The notes under the pieces were generated by a model. The model saw only the letters and a program-made list of their open reading frames with translations, did no database searches and was not told the DNA's origin. The translations under genes and the position numbers were made by a program. Shown in pieces: positions 41,434-54,592 of a stretch of 64,000 bases of DNA (position 1 is the first letter of the stretch; every line of letters starts with the position of its first letter). This DNA comes from Cladobotryum mycophilum (Eukaryota > Ascomycota > Sordariomycetes > Hypocreales > Hypocreaceae). The DNA lies in the NCBI GenBank assembly GCA_036429605.1, contig CM071589.1, forward strand, positions 558,001 through 622,000. Direction: 5' to 3'.

Positions 41434-44400
41434 GTTGCTGTGAAAGGCTGACTGATTGATAAAGAAGAATGGTGTTATTAAATTTGCTGGCTTTTGTAAG
41501 AGGTTCGTTTATTGAGGAGAACGTGTTTGAATGAAGATGGCAAAGGACGAAGGTGTGGAAGCCGTGTAGTTTATATACCCATTTTAGATCCCAGAGTTAG
41601 GTTTTGGGAAGATTTAGACTTCATGTCGTAGCGCTTGGTGTTTCCACTCAAAGTTTAATCCTTTATCTTATTTTGCAGACGAGTTTGCATATTCTAGATG
41701 CGATGCAATACCAAACCCTACTTCCTCATATCTCCACTTCCATTTTCTATTCCCAAATCTTAGATTCATGGATCTTTGTGGAATATCCCAGTCGCCAGGT
41801 AATCTGACCCCATGATATTGGCATTAGAGTGGTAAAGGCCATATTGCTGCAGTCTAGTCCATGTGAACCGAGGCTTCTTCACCGAATAAAATTGCATATA
41901 TATCTAGACCATCTTCCATTAACTCATGACATCGTGCTTCTCGATATTTACCAGCCTTGGTCTGTGTCTCAAGGTTTCTATACTAGCTTGTGCGTGATGG
42001 GAAAAGGTTTGAAAGAGTGCGCTTGATCAAGCCAGCAGCCTTATAGTGTCAATCTTAAGATTACCTAGTGATGTATATCCAAGGCTAGGGTAAACATAGC
42101 CTTTATTGTATCTGAGATTATGATTGTACGAGTCGTAAAACCAGAATTTGGGTCCTTTGGGGATGTCATAAAACTTATGATTGGATTCAAAGCTGAGGAT
42201 CAAGGGCTTTCTGTGTTGGCAAATCCATTTTGCGCAATCCCAAATCCCTCTAGGCACTAGCATTGTTGATTGATGAATGAATGAGAGGACCAATACCCAA
42301 TAAGTGTTGCACAGGAACCGCCAGAAGGTCATCCGCATTGGCAATATTACAGGTGGCGTACGCTGGCAGCTTTAGCTGGAGTTCTAATCTACACTTAAAT
42401 CCTACAGTCTATTTAACAGTTGGCGACTACTCGCAAGGCAACCCATTTAAATATCGAGCCGCGATTGGGTCAGTGAACAGCAAAAAAAACGCAACATAAA
42501 CATCCAGACGATCCTGCGAGCGGGTGGGTATGAAACATTAGATGCGTGTCTTGGGATGTAGTCGTAATTGCGGCCGCAGCAACATGCCATTGGAGGTTGT
42601 GCGGGCACTGATATCAGAAACCTAACCTATAAGAGAAGAGGATCTCATTATTACATTCCGAATGGAGTGGGTCAGATAACTTGCATGAACCAACACCTGA
42701 TGCTCATTGGCTCACTTGAAGGTGATAGAGCCGCATATTTACAGGGTAGACATTTAAGGGACTCGAGATCAGAGCAACCCGTGCTTAATCAGTGTGATTT
42801 GAAATGCAGATTGTGCTTAGCTCTGGGGACGGCAGTTGAAGACGGGGAGGAGCCTGTGACACTGTGGTAATATTGTTTACTATACAAAGTGAAGCTGGAG
42901 CGCATCGGGGAATAGAACTGGGAGAGTGTCGCATCACCGTGGCCGCGGTCAACTGACGAGAGAGCGAAGCTATCCTGCCCTCAGCTGCTCTCAACTAATT
43001 CACTTTTAAATACGAGAATAAGAGGAAGACACCATCACACATTCCGGACAGACCAGGCCATGTGTACTAAAATCCAAGTCGTAAGCGGCCCGTTCCTCGC
43101 TCATGAAAGAACATTCTAACAGCCGGACGTTGCGGCAACTACGGAAACTGTGATGCCATAAGGCTGCATGATTATCCCACAATGATATCAGAGATAAGCT
43201 TGGTTACATGGAGGGTCCTACTTTGGACCACTTCATGTCTCATGGATGAGTGGAGATACAACGTGTAGACGGGGTGGCCGTAAACACCAAGGGATTGTAA
43301 GATGTCATCCTTCCACTGCAACCACGGGACACACATTGTTGATTCACTAGCCAAAATTGACGCCATGGATTGCAAGCCTTCTGACAACGAATTGTGCTTT
43401 TCTTATGTGTGTTTGACTAATATCGATTACACTATTAATAACGCCACGTGTGGTGCCTGTTGAATAGTTAAACCCGCTCTCTACCCAACACTCTGACTGT
43501 GTTGATCCCCGGCACTCGAAGCCATGGCCACCCATCAGTCAGATTCAAAGGTCATTCCATATCGTAAATATTCCGGTTTCTCCTGTCTGTGCTCTCCGGG
43601 TTCCGAGTACCGGGATGCATGGCATCGTGGATTATGGCGTCCTTACTACTTCTGACATACTTGGGCCAGGTCCGGCGTCGGAAATAGACAGGCTTTATCC
43701 ACGATGTAAGGGGGAGGGGAGGGGAGAGGCATTTGAAGTCCGTGGAATTCAATTCCAAGGCAGCAATTTACGAATATTCCGCGCCATGACTTCATCATAT
43801 GGTGGTGATGCTCCTCACCGGCAGACAGGGTAGGCTAGAGCTATGTCCACATTGCTGCAGGTCAAGTCAATGCAGTGAAACCATTAGGCAATGGAATTCG
43901 GTTGTTCTTTACTAGCCGCGCCGAAGCCTAAGATCATCACAGGTTTTTGTTTCTGAATGCGACAATTCAAATATAGGACTAAGTTCTTTTTAACCTGCTT
44001 GTGTGTGGACATGTTGGCAAAGTCCGCAAAGGCGGTCCCCCTCTCACCCCCAGTTTATGCAGCCATGTGTGCATCATTTACTCCACATCAGGAAGAAACC
44101 CCACGATGGTCGAATGACATGCGATATTTTTTCCCTTAGTTTATGCAGGTAGGTTACACAATGCAGAAACGAGGTGACCTATCAGACGTGCAGAAAGATC
44201 GTTCCACTTCATGTTTCTTAACGCGTTCCAATTTAGGTGTGATGAACGCCCGCAAATTGCAACTTCACACCCCCCGCGGAGAAGCCGTGGCCCATGGAGT
44301 GAAAAACCAACCCCCCTAGTACCAAGACAGAACAAACAGAGACATGCGGTCATGGATTCAATGCCTTTTTTTCACCAACGCCGCTACTTTGGTCCGCCCA

Positions 44401-44830
44401 ATGGAGGCGTGCGTTGCGGCCCGATCCCGTAGGCGGTGGACGTGAGTCGGTAGTTGAAGCTCACGCCTCCCAAGGCTTGGTCAACGAAAGCAATAGTCTG
44501 ACCTATGATACTCGAAGAATAGTGTCTTACTCATGTGCATCCTAGTGACGACGTAGATACGCAAGGAGAAAGGGCGTGAGGCCATGGCGTTGCGAAATCC
44601 ATTCCATTCCATGGCCCACGGAAGACCCCTGTTCAAGGATGTGCCGCGGGGAGTAGCATTCAAGCTAGATGTGTCGAATTGCCTGATTGATATCGTAAGG
44701 GCATGCAGCTAAATTGGTGGTAAGGGTTTGTGGCTTCATGTAGGTAGGTATATGTATATAGGGACTAGGTGTCCGCTCCATTCACTCGAACAATCCATCC
44801 CACCCTTTCAAAGCATCTTCATTAGCAAAG
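41434..44830. other. Long intergenic stretch without a recognisable gene
   Basis: About 3.4 kb between the F-box gene and the first cluster P450. Base composition is normal and RIP-type decay is not obvious. The largest minus-strand frame (42027-42344, 105 codons) has no motif. Nothing resembling a transcription-factor gene for the adjacent cluster is visible. The last few hundred bases should carry the P450 promoter. Confidence 0.45.
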
Positions 44831-46615
44831 ATGGGCGTGCTATCTCATCAATTAGAGTCTTTCGACTCACCAGTTCCCAAGCTACCAGTCGCCGTACTGG
44901 CTCCGAGTTTAATACTACTCTTGGTGAGATTCTCAACGCATCTCTCTACTGGCTTATACAATGTAGCATGCTAACATCATGGATTGATGCAGACACTGAG
45001 CTATACCATCTATCGTGGCGTATACAATGTCTTCTTCCACCCTCTTCGACACTATCCAGGACCAAAACTCTGGGCCATGACTGGTATCCCATACGGAGCA
45101 ACATTCCTATCTGGCCAAGGCCACCGCAAAATCCTCGACCTGCACTTGAAATACGGACCTGCCGTTCGAATCGCTCCGGACACCCTCTCTTACAGTCACC
45201 CTGACGCAGTCAAAGAAATCCGAGGCCACCGAAAGCATGGACAGGCAGAGCATGGAAAGGACCCCAACCGAAGCTGGGCGAACAGGGACAACGTCATTGG
45301 CGCCGACCGTTTCAACCACACTCGATACCGACGAAGTCTCGCCAACGGATTTTCTCACCAGGCCATGATTGACCAGCAACCCATCATCAAGGGATACGTC
45401 GACAAACTGATTGATAGACTCAAGGAGGTCTCTGCCGGCGGTACTCAGAAGCTCGACATTGTCCGCTGGTTCAACTACGCTACATTTGACATCATCGGCG
45501 ACTTGTCCTTTGGCGAACCCTTTGGATGCCTGGAGAAGTCGGACTACCACCCGTGGGTGTCCCTGGTCTTCAACAGTGTAAAGAACATTGCATTCCAGTC
45601 CGTCATCAAGAAGTACCATAACTACTCATGGATCCTCAACCGACTGCTTATGCCCAAGGACTTGGCACCCAAATATGCCGAGCACAGACAGCTGTCAGCC
45701 GCCAAGTTGCACAAGAGATTGAGCGCGGACACTGACCGCCCGGATTTCGTTGCCTCCATGTCTACTAAGCGAGGGTCCCTAGATGTAAGTTGGACGAGCA
45801 GCCTAAAAAACAATGTGCACAGAAATTAACTGACGGGTGACATTACAGGAGTTGACCCCTGAGGAAATGTCTTCTCATGCCAGTCTTCTCATCATTGCCG
45901 GGTCTGAGACTACAGCGACGGCCTTGTCTGCTGCTGCCTATTACCTTGCGCTAAACCCAAGAGTCATGGCAAAGTTGAATGAAGAAGTTCGAACTACATT
46001 CTCCACCGAGGAGGAAATCGACTTGCTCAGCGTCCAGGGTCTCACATACATGCATGCGGTTCTCGACGAAGCTATGCGACTGTTCCCTGCCGTTCCTGGT
46101 GGTCAGCCCCGTATGGCAGCCAAGGGCGGCGACACAATTATTGGCCAATTCGTCCCCGAAGGTGTACGTATTGTCCACATGAGTGAACTGGAAAAGGAAC
46201 CTTGCTGACATGTGCATCTACTATAGACTCTCATGGAAGTCTGGCAATGGGTCGCACATCATAACCCCGAGTACTTCACCCTGCCAGAGGAGTTCATTCC
46301 TGAGCGATGGCTCGGTGACCCTCGATTCGCAAACGACCAGACAGATGTCTTCCAGCCATTTTCATACGGCCCCCGAAACTGCATTGGAAAGAAGTGAGTC
46401 ACGCAACCTTCTCTTGGTGCGATTGCAGACGAAATGCTAACCTTGTTGACAGCCTTGCTTACGCTGAAATGCGCTTGATGCTGGCACGCCTGGTGTGGAA
46501 CTTTGACCTGAAGATGACAGAAGAAAGCCGCGGGTGGGCGGAGAGAAGTCAGATCTATCTTCTGTGGGAGAAGGGAGCTATTGATGTATATCTGACTCCG
46601 CGAAATATGGAGTAA
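44831..46615 (+). CDS. Cytochrome P450 (TRI11/benzoate-hydroxylase-like), cluster left end
   Basis: A membrane-bound haem monooxygenase, probably an oxidative tailoring enzyme for the neighbouring polyketide. Five exons: 44831-44923, 44993-45784, 45849-46163, 46227-46393 and 46453-46615, for 509 residues. Intron 1 has a good branch point (GCTAAC). After the N-terminal hydrophobic anchor come the proline-rich FHPLRHYPGPKLWA, the I-helix AGSETTATAL, the K-helix EAMRLFP (ExxR), PERWLGD and the haem loop FSYGPRNCIGKN with the ligand Cys. All key residues are intact. Family resemblance is to isotrichodermin C-15 hydroxylase (TRI11)-like P450s, a broad group in fungal clusters, so the substrate cannot be assigned. 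It is convergent with the PKS, 432 bp away. Confidence 0.9.
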
Positions 46616-47047
46616 CTTTCATGACATTGAGATGATATTAGAGTATGGGACTTTCTAGATATATAGGAGGAGCATTTGTATTACAATGGGAATAAATTAC
46701 AAGCACATTGGCAAATATGGGCAGGGTTATTTTAAGGGCTTAAATATGGCATTTTCATTCTATGTACCGCGTATCTTGAAGTATCTAACATTTCCTTCTA
46801 AACATGGAAGCCTTGTAAATTTTCTCATCATAATTTGTTGTTAGATAAAGACCTGGCGCATCTCGCGTCGAGGCTTGCTCGGTGATATGTACTTTTTTTT
46901 TAAAAAAAATGGACGACCAATCTTGTGTCCATCCAATAGTCGCCGACTCTGCTCATCATGATCGTGAATGATCAATTAGTCTTGAAATCTATTAGTCAAA
47001 AGAAGGGCTGGCCAAAGTGCTGTAGATGATTCTGATACTGGAGCTGT
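46616..47047. terminator. Convergent 3' ends of the P450 and PKS genes
   Basis: A 432-bp region between two converging genes; it should contain both polyadenylation regions. An A/T run (TTTTTTTTTAAAAAAAAT) lies near 46890-46910. No gene is present. Confidence 0.4.
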
Positions 47048-50000
47048 TCAAGCAGCAGGTCGGAGCTTGGAAACAATCTTTTCACAAAGAGACAGCAGCG
47101 ATGAGGCATTGACAATCTCCAAAGTTGTCAACTCGGCGCCCAATGTCATTCGGACCCAGTTTCGGATTTCCACTGCCGCCAGACTGTCCAGGCCATAAGT
47201 CGAGAGGGGTCTTCCGGGCTCCATGGGCTCAGGGAGACGCAAGGTCTTGGTCAGATGCTTGTTGACAATGTCCAATGCTGCAGTGACCACAGCGGTAGGC
47301 TCAGCTGGCGATCGGGCAAGGAGGAGGAAAGCTTGAATCTCTCTTGATCCGTCACTTGCGCCTGACTTGGCGGCGCCATTGCCGCCCGCACTTATGAACA
47401 GTGGCGCGAATCGAGCATCACGAGAGAGCTGAGAGTTTTCAGGTTGGGGAACAGGAATACCTGTGACGAGCTGGGCGGAGCTAATGGGACTCAAGCGCTT
47501 GGTCTCGTCGGAAACCTGCTGCAAGATGGAGTACTCTAGGATACGGCGCAGCAGGCCTTCGTTGATGCCAGTCCAGATGCTGGTGTCGAGGTTCTGCTGG
47601 AGGCCATCGTGGTCGTGGATATAACCGACATCCTCAATGACACCCAAGTCAACAGAGGTGGCAGGCAGGCCAAGGCTCTGGCGGTAAACGGCAAAGGCAT
47701 CAAGCACTGCGTTACCAGCAGCGTAGTTGGCCTGGCCCTTCTGGCCGACGACTCCAGAAATACTGGAAAGCATGGTGAAGAAGTCGAGCTCGAGGTTCTG
47801 CTCCAAGGCGACGTTGTGTAAGTTCCATGTTCCAGCGATCTTGCAAGCGAGAGCACCGTGGTACTCGTCAACGGTCATGGAAGCAAAAGTACGATCCTAT
47901 TTATGTGTCAGTAAGTAAACTTTTGGCGACATAGGCCATGAACTTACCTTGAGAACCATGGCTCCTTGAACAATACCTCCAATGGGTACCTTTGTTTCTT
48001 TGAAGACACGTCGGATATCCTCAACATCGGTCACATCACCTTGAAGCAAGTCGATGTGAGCGCCCAGAGCCTTGATGGTCTTGATGACACCCTGCGACTT
48101 CTCATCGCTATAACCGCTTCGGGCAAGGACAGAAATGTGTTTGACGCCCTTCTTGACGAGGTAGACTGCCAAACTGCCACAAAGACCCTTCAAGCCTCCA
48201 ACAATGAGGTATGATGCGTCCGATCGGAATGAGAGTTGTTGAGGAAGAGGTCGGACCTGAATGACATTAGAATCGTAGAAATGCATAGGTGAGCGACTGT
48301 AACTTACAGGTACTTCGATCTTGGCTTCTTGTCCGTTGGAAATGACGAGCTTTCCGATATGCTTACCGCTACGGATCACACGGAACGCTGCAGGAATGTC
48401 TTCAAACGAGAAGAGTGTGACGGGTGCAATGGGCTTGACATGGCGAGCCTCGAGGAGCTCAAAAAGCTCAGACAGAATCCTAGAAACAATTAGTTGGAAT
48501 CATCAAACTTTTATCAAGGTGTCACTTACTGGGCAATCAGCTTGTCCGAGATCTCCCGGTACGAAAAGTCCAAGGCGCGGAAAGATGCATTACGGCTGAA
48601 AGGCTCCATGGAGAGACTGTTGCGGTCAAGAATATCCTTCTTTCCAATCTCAACCATGATACCACCATCAGCGATGATCCTCCAAGACTCGTCGAGCAAT
48701 TCTCCGGTAAGCGAGTTCAGGATGACATCCACGCCGGTGCCGTTGGTGACCTTGAGTATCTCGCCCGCGAAATCTGTGTTGCGAGAGGAGAAGATGTGGT
48801 CATCAGGGATGCCAAAGGTGGTTTTTAGGAATTCTCTCTTTTCGGGTGTGCCGACGGTTGCGAAGACCTACATTGGAATTAGCATTTAATCAATCAAAGG
48901 TAGTCAAAAAAAGGATTTTAGAAACTTACCTCAGCACCGACATGTTGGGCGAGTTGAATGGAGGCAATACCGACACCGCCAGAGGCAGAGTGAACCAAGA
49001 CACTTTGCTTGCGTCCCTTCTTCATGTTGGCCAAGTAGAAGAGAGAGTAGATGGATGTGAGGTAGACGGCAGGCAATGTGGAAGCTTCCTCAAAGGTCAT
49101 CCAGTCGGGCAGAGCATGAGTACGCTCAGTCGTCGCCTGGATTCTGTTTGCAAAAGTTCCCTTCTCGAAAACGACGACTCGCTGCCCGACCTTGAAGTTG
49201 GTAACATCGTCGGCAATTCGTGTGACAATACCCGCACCCTCGAGACCGAGGAGGTGTTCGTTCTCCGGGACAATGCCGATAGTGACGGCAGCATCCTTGA
49301 AGTTGACACCGGCAGCGCAGATCTCGACCTCGACATGGTTGGGCCTGAGCGGGACAGGGCCCTCGGAGATTTGACCATAGGACAGAGAGTCAATGTTGCC
49401 AATGTGCTCGGCTCGGAGTCTAATCAGGGACTGGCTGTCGTGCAAGCTCATTGTCTGTGGCTTGGTGCCCTGGAGAGGCTCAAGCTTCACCTCATTGAGG
49501 CCCTCATCGGGAAGAACTCGGCTCACATGCATCACACCGTCTCTCTCAACAAACTCGCTCTCAACCTGGGTCGAAGGCGCTGCCTTGAGCAAAATTTGGA
49601 GAACAGAATCAATGGAAGAAATAGTGGCGGGGCCGGATGTAGACTCAACATCCAGAGTGAAAAGTCTGAGAATAGGCTCTTCCGCTCTAATGACACGGAA
49701 GAAACCTGGAGCGGCAGCCTTGGTCGGATTGGTGACCTTGAGCTGTCCTCCCTCGGTGACCCAGAGCATGTTACTCTCTTTAGTGATTAGTGCCTGAAGG
49801 ATGTTCCATTGTTCACTGGTCAAGGTGTCCAAGACACTGTCGACCAGCTCATCAATCACAAGGACATTGCTACCAGTTTGAAGGCTGGTAAAAGGATAAG
49901 AGTGCTCGACTAGTGACCATCCCTGCTTTGTGAGGGAACCCTTCACCTCTGAGAGCTGTTCAGTCGTCTCGCTCAGATGAACAATGTTCACTGTCTTCTC

Positions 50001-53000
50001 GTCTGCTGCGTCGACTGCTGCGCCACGAGCCAGATAGGCGCTGTTCTTGGAACCCAAGGGGAAGATCTCCCTGACATTCTCAAATCCATGCTGGCTAAGA
50101 ATAGTTGGGATGTCCTTGAGAGTGGTTCCATTAACCCCATTGCCATTCACAGCGACGTCAATTTCAATAAGTAGAATGTGTCCGTTGGGCTTTAGCATTC
50201 CTCGAAGGTTCTTGAGGGCAGCCTCAAAGGCTTCCCCATGAGTGGAAGATGCCTTTGCAATGATAAAGTCAACATCGGTCTTGGGAGCCACAAAATCGGG
50301 CCTTGTGAGGTCAGAAAGCGTGAATGCTGCGTTTCCGTTACCGGCATGCTTGTCTTGCAAATTCACCAGGGTGGTGCTGTTGCTGGTGAGGAAGTGATAG
50401 CCACTGTATGCAGCCCTTGTAGATGAGGTGGACTCCTCGTTGAACCAGAATGTAGAGGCATCCGCCTGGTCGAGGTTGGCTTCTAAGACTTGAAGGGTGG
50501 GGAACTTGTGTGCGAGCAGATCGATAACCTTCTGCAAGGCCACATCCTTGACCTCGTCCTTGACATGATCTTGCAGCTGCGATTCGGTCACAAAGGTAAC
50601 GTCGGGCTTCCATCCAACACGAGCATAGGGATGAGAGCTGTACACATCGCCACGAGTTTCTAGCTGATGGTATCGAAGGCCATTCAGCTCCAAAAGGACC
50701 GAGCCGTCTGTTGGAGAGTACACCTTGCAAGAGGATGAGTAGTTCTTCTTGCTCTCCTTTCTGCCAACACCAAGGTATTCAGAAGTAGCAACCGAGATAC
50801 CTCTTTGAACATCCTTGTGTCCAGGATAAATGGTGAGGCTATCGACAATGGCGGGGACCAAGACTGCATTGATGCTGCTTCGGTCACCCTCCCACAGGGA
50901 CGGTGCAACGCTCTGGAAAGCACCGTCCATGTTGGCAGGATGGATCGGGTAGTCGGACTGATCCCATGTTGATGTTGGTGGTTGGAATGAGACCTCGGAA
51001 CGATTGGTGAGCGTTCCGATAGCGGCCTCAACTTTCAGGTGTTGCTGGAATTGAGGACCAAAGTTATAGCCCGCATCCTTCATGGCCTTGTACCACAGAT
51101 GGCCAGGAGTTGGGTAGCTGAGTGGCTCAAGAGCACCCTCTGGAGCGGTAGTTTCCTTGAACTCGGTATCAATGCGAACGAATCCAGTGCTGTGCTCAGT
51201 CCAAATATCGTTCTCGCCAAGAGAAGACACCTTGTACTCGTACCAAGACTTGTTGGATCGCGGAACTGCGGTCAGAACAAGATTAATCTTGTGCTCAGTG
51301 TTTTCGCCCAAGACGAGTGCTCGCGGGAACTTGAGATCGCGCAGACGGAAGCGGTACTTCTCGGGTACTTTGCCATCCCAGTCGGTGGAGAAGCTCTTTT
51401 GGAAGATGGCCTCGACAGCCATGGCAACATACCCAGCACCAGGGAAGATGATCTCATGGCCCATCTTGTGATCCTTGAGTCAAGAAATGTCTGCGAGACG
51501 AAGGATGTTCTTCCAGGTTGGCGAGGTCCAAGGCGAGTTCAAAACCTTGCTTCCGAGTAGATCGTGGTGCACAAACTTGCGGAACCGCCAATCCTTGCTT
51601 GCCTGGCTCTCCTGCCAGTAGATCTTGGAGTGGTTCCAGGAGTAGTTGGGCAAGTCAACAATGAAGGAGGGCTTCTTGGTGTTCTCTTCCTCCTGGTTAA
51701 CTTTGGCCAGGTCGACGTTACCGCCAGCAATGAACAGCTTTCCAGCAGCTTCGTAGAGTGACAGAACTGTGTTGGGTCCTCGCTTGGCCGCAGAGGTGTA
51801 TTCAATACCATTACCCCCGCTAGACAGTGCCTTCTTGATCTGGGCAACTGGGCCAGCCAAAGCATTGCTGGGGCCGATTTCGATCATGAAATCAGCGCCC
51901 TGCTTGCCAGAGAGAAGTTCAGTAGTCGCCTGAGTGAAGCGGACGGGTGAGACCATGTTGCTCTTCCAGTAGGCGGCATTGGGAGGCAACTCAAGCTCCG
52001 CTCCGGTAACTGATGAGAACATCTTGACTTGGGGAGATCCCTTCAGTGCGGGACCAACGTCCTGGTGAAGAAGGGTCTCGTACAGATCTCCAATCTCGGA
52101 CATGTACTTTGAGTGGTAGGCAAGATCGACCTGCAAGAGTCGGGCAAAATGGCTGTCCTCCTGAAGGCGCGACTTGACTCGTTCCAATGCTCCCACGCTG
52201 CCTGAAAGCGTAAGACTATTGGGGCTGTTGTAACATGCAATCTGGACAGGTTCATCGGTGGGATCAAGATAACCCTTGACAACCTCCTCACCAACGCCGA
52301 CAGCAAGCATGCCGACGGGCGTCTGAGAGGGGAGTCTCTTGGCAGCAAGGCCACGGAAGTAGGCAATTTTGATGGCATCTTCGTAGGTAATCAGACCGGC
52401 GGCGGCGGCGGCAGCGATTTCTCCAGATGAGTGGCCAACAACACGGGTGGCATTGATGCCCCAGCTGCGGAGCACAGTCAAAGTCGCCAATTGAAGGGCC
52501 GTAACCAGGGGCTGTGAGAACTCGGGGAGTCTCAGATGTTCTGGGCTCCGAACTTCACTAAGTTCGCTAATGAGGGACCACTTGGGAGGGCTCGGCAAGC
52601 TCTGCAAGGCCTTGTCCAGCTTCTGCAGGAGGCTTCTGGCGCTGGGGAAAGTTTCCACCAGCTCCTTGCCCATCTGTGACCACTGGGCACCCTGACCGGT
52701 GAAGACGAAACCGATGCGGGGAGCTTCTGACTTGAGCTTGCCAAAGGTGAAGGACTCGGTTTCGAGCTTGGTTGACTTGGTCACTGTGAAGCCTCGTTGG
52801 AAGTGCTTGCTACGTCTGACACCAAGGGTGTAGGCCAGATCGTCCAGCTCGACCTTGACACCTGGATTGATCAAGTGGGAGGATAGAGTGTCAATGTATC
52901 GCTTCAATGACTCCTCATCGTTGGCAGAAGTAACCAGAAGCTTCGGGGTCTTGGAGACAGCCGGCTCTCCGAGATCGAAGAAATCTTCCACGTCTTGGTT

Positions 53001-54592
53001 GTAGGATGAGATGTGAGTCAGGTTAGACTTGCTGACGATGTGCTCGGCCGCATCGAGGACAACATGAGCGTTTGATCCTCCGTAGCCAAAGGAGTTGACA
53101 CTTGCTCGTCGGAACGGAGTGTTGGATGGCCACTGGATCGTCGCCCTGGTAGCGCGAACACGAAGCTTCTCAAAGTCGATCTTGGGGTTGGGGTCGATGA
53201 ATGTGGGGTTTCCTGGAATGATGCCGGTCTCGACAGCCAGGACAGCCTTTAACAATCCTGAAATACCAGCTGCGGGTTCCGAGTGGCCAATGTTACTCTT
53301 GATAGAACCGATGATGAGGGGGTTCTCGGAAGTTCGTGTCGGCGCAAAGACTGACGCAGCGCCGGAGACCTCAATAGGATCACCAGCAAGTGTTCCGGTA
53401 CCGTGGCATTCAAGGTAGCCCGTCTCATTAAAGTCCCTGATACCCGCGTTTGCGTAGGCCGCACGAATAGCAGTAGCCTGAGCATCCGAGCTGGGACTAG
53501 CAATACCCGGAGTCCAGCCATCGCTGTTTGTCGCAGAGCCCCTGATAACAGCTCGGATAGGGTCTCCATCACGAATGGCATCATCCAATCGCTTGAGGTA
53601 AACTGCATTGACGGCCTCACCCTTGATGTAGCCATCAGCCTTGGCATCAAAAGTGTGGCACTTTCCAGTGGCGGATGAGGCTCCACGCATGGCTCCCATG
53701 TCCATATTATGGTCTGGGCTGAGGTAAATGTTGGCTCCGGCAACAAGCATACCGTCAGCCTGGTGGGCATTCAAGTACTGGCAAGCGACATCGACAGACA
53801 CCAAGCTACCTGAGCAGGCAGTGTCGATTGTCATACTGTAAGAGTGTTAGCTTTCGGCTAGTAAAGGACTTTTGAAAGACTTGCCTGGGTCCCTTGATGT
53901 TCAAGAAATGGCTGATTCTGTTACTCAAAATGGCTCGACCAATACCAATAGTGATAGACTCGGCACGGTCCTCGGGATCTCTAGCCTGCATGTCGCCAAA
54001 ATCTATAGTCTTTTGTCAGAATTTGGTCTTGAAACTGTAGTCACCAGAGAAACGTACCAACTGCATATGAACCAACAAAGCAACCCGTCTTTGAGCCGCT
54101 GATCACTTCTAGAGGAACACCAGAGTTTTCTAAGCATTCATAGACAACTTCCAATAGCTGTCGTTGTTGAGGGTCCATAGCAACAGCATCAACTGTGGGA
54201 ATGTTGAAGAACTGTGCATCAAAGTCATGAGGGTCAATGTACTCAAGGAACATGCCGCCGGGAGATCGCATGGTATGAGGCTTCTTTGATCCATCGTAAT
54301 GACCCTCAAGGTTGAACCTCGACTCAGGAGGTGTGTTTGCAGCTATGCCGCCACGCTCGATAAAGTCCCATAGTGACTTGGGCGTCCTGCTCTGGCCAGG
54401 AAGTCGGCATGCCATGCCAACAACCGCAATTGGTGTTTGTACTGAGCCAAGCTTGCCATTGCTGGGCAGAGTTGGGGCATTGGAAACACCAGTTGTTCCA
54501 CTGTCCTCAGTGAAGCTGAGAACGGCATTCTCACGGGTCTGAACACTGTAATCGGCGTTTTGCCGCAGCGCAGAGGAATCGTTGGCAACCAT
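47048..54592 (-). pseudogene. Highly reducing polyketide synthase with one in-frame stop in DH
   Basis: Seven exons: 54592-54058, 54002-53885, 53835-48930, 48867-48530, 48479-48308, 48256-47948 and 47896-47048, totalling 2408 codons. Domains: KS (Cys225 in DTACSGS, His362 in HGTGT, His402 in NIGHSE); AT (Ser687 in GHSSGE); DH (HKMGHEIIFPGAGY with His1007, Asp1188 in ANMDGAFQS); an ER-side degenerate methyltransferase region without a SAM motif; ER (SASGGVGIASIQLAQ); KR (GGLKGLCGSLA, Tyr2184 in QANYAAGN); ACP (Ser2364 in GLDSL). No thioesterase, so release must come from another protein. Codon 1003, normally Trp in WLxDH, is TGA (51482-51480). As read, only KS-AT would be made, unless the base is an error or is read through. 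Intron 2 uses a GC-AG pair. The enzyme would otherwise build a reduced linear polyketide. Confidence 0.88.

Noticed and set aside
42027..42344. 105-codon minus-strand frame
   Set aside because: No recognisable motif; could be a gene remnant but the evidence is too thin to annotate.
48257..48307. Continuous reading through this 51-bp stretch in the PKS
   Set aside because: It stays in frame, but it has a GTAAGT donor and CAG acceptor, and removal gives the usual KR linker; treated as an intron.
48846..49790. Plus-strand frame of 314 codons inside the PKS
   Set aside because: It is antisense to the ER/DH-side coding exon; it has no motif, and the opposite strand carries clear PKS domains.
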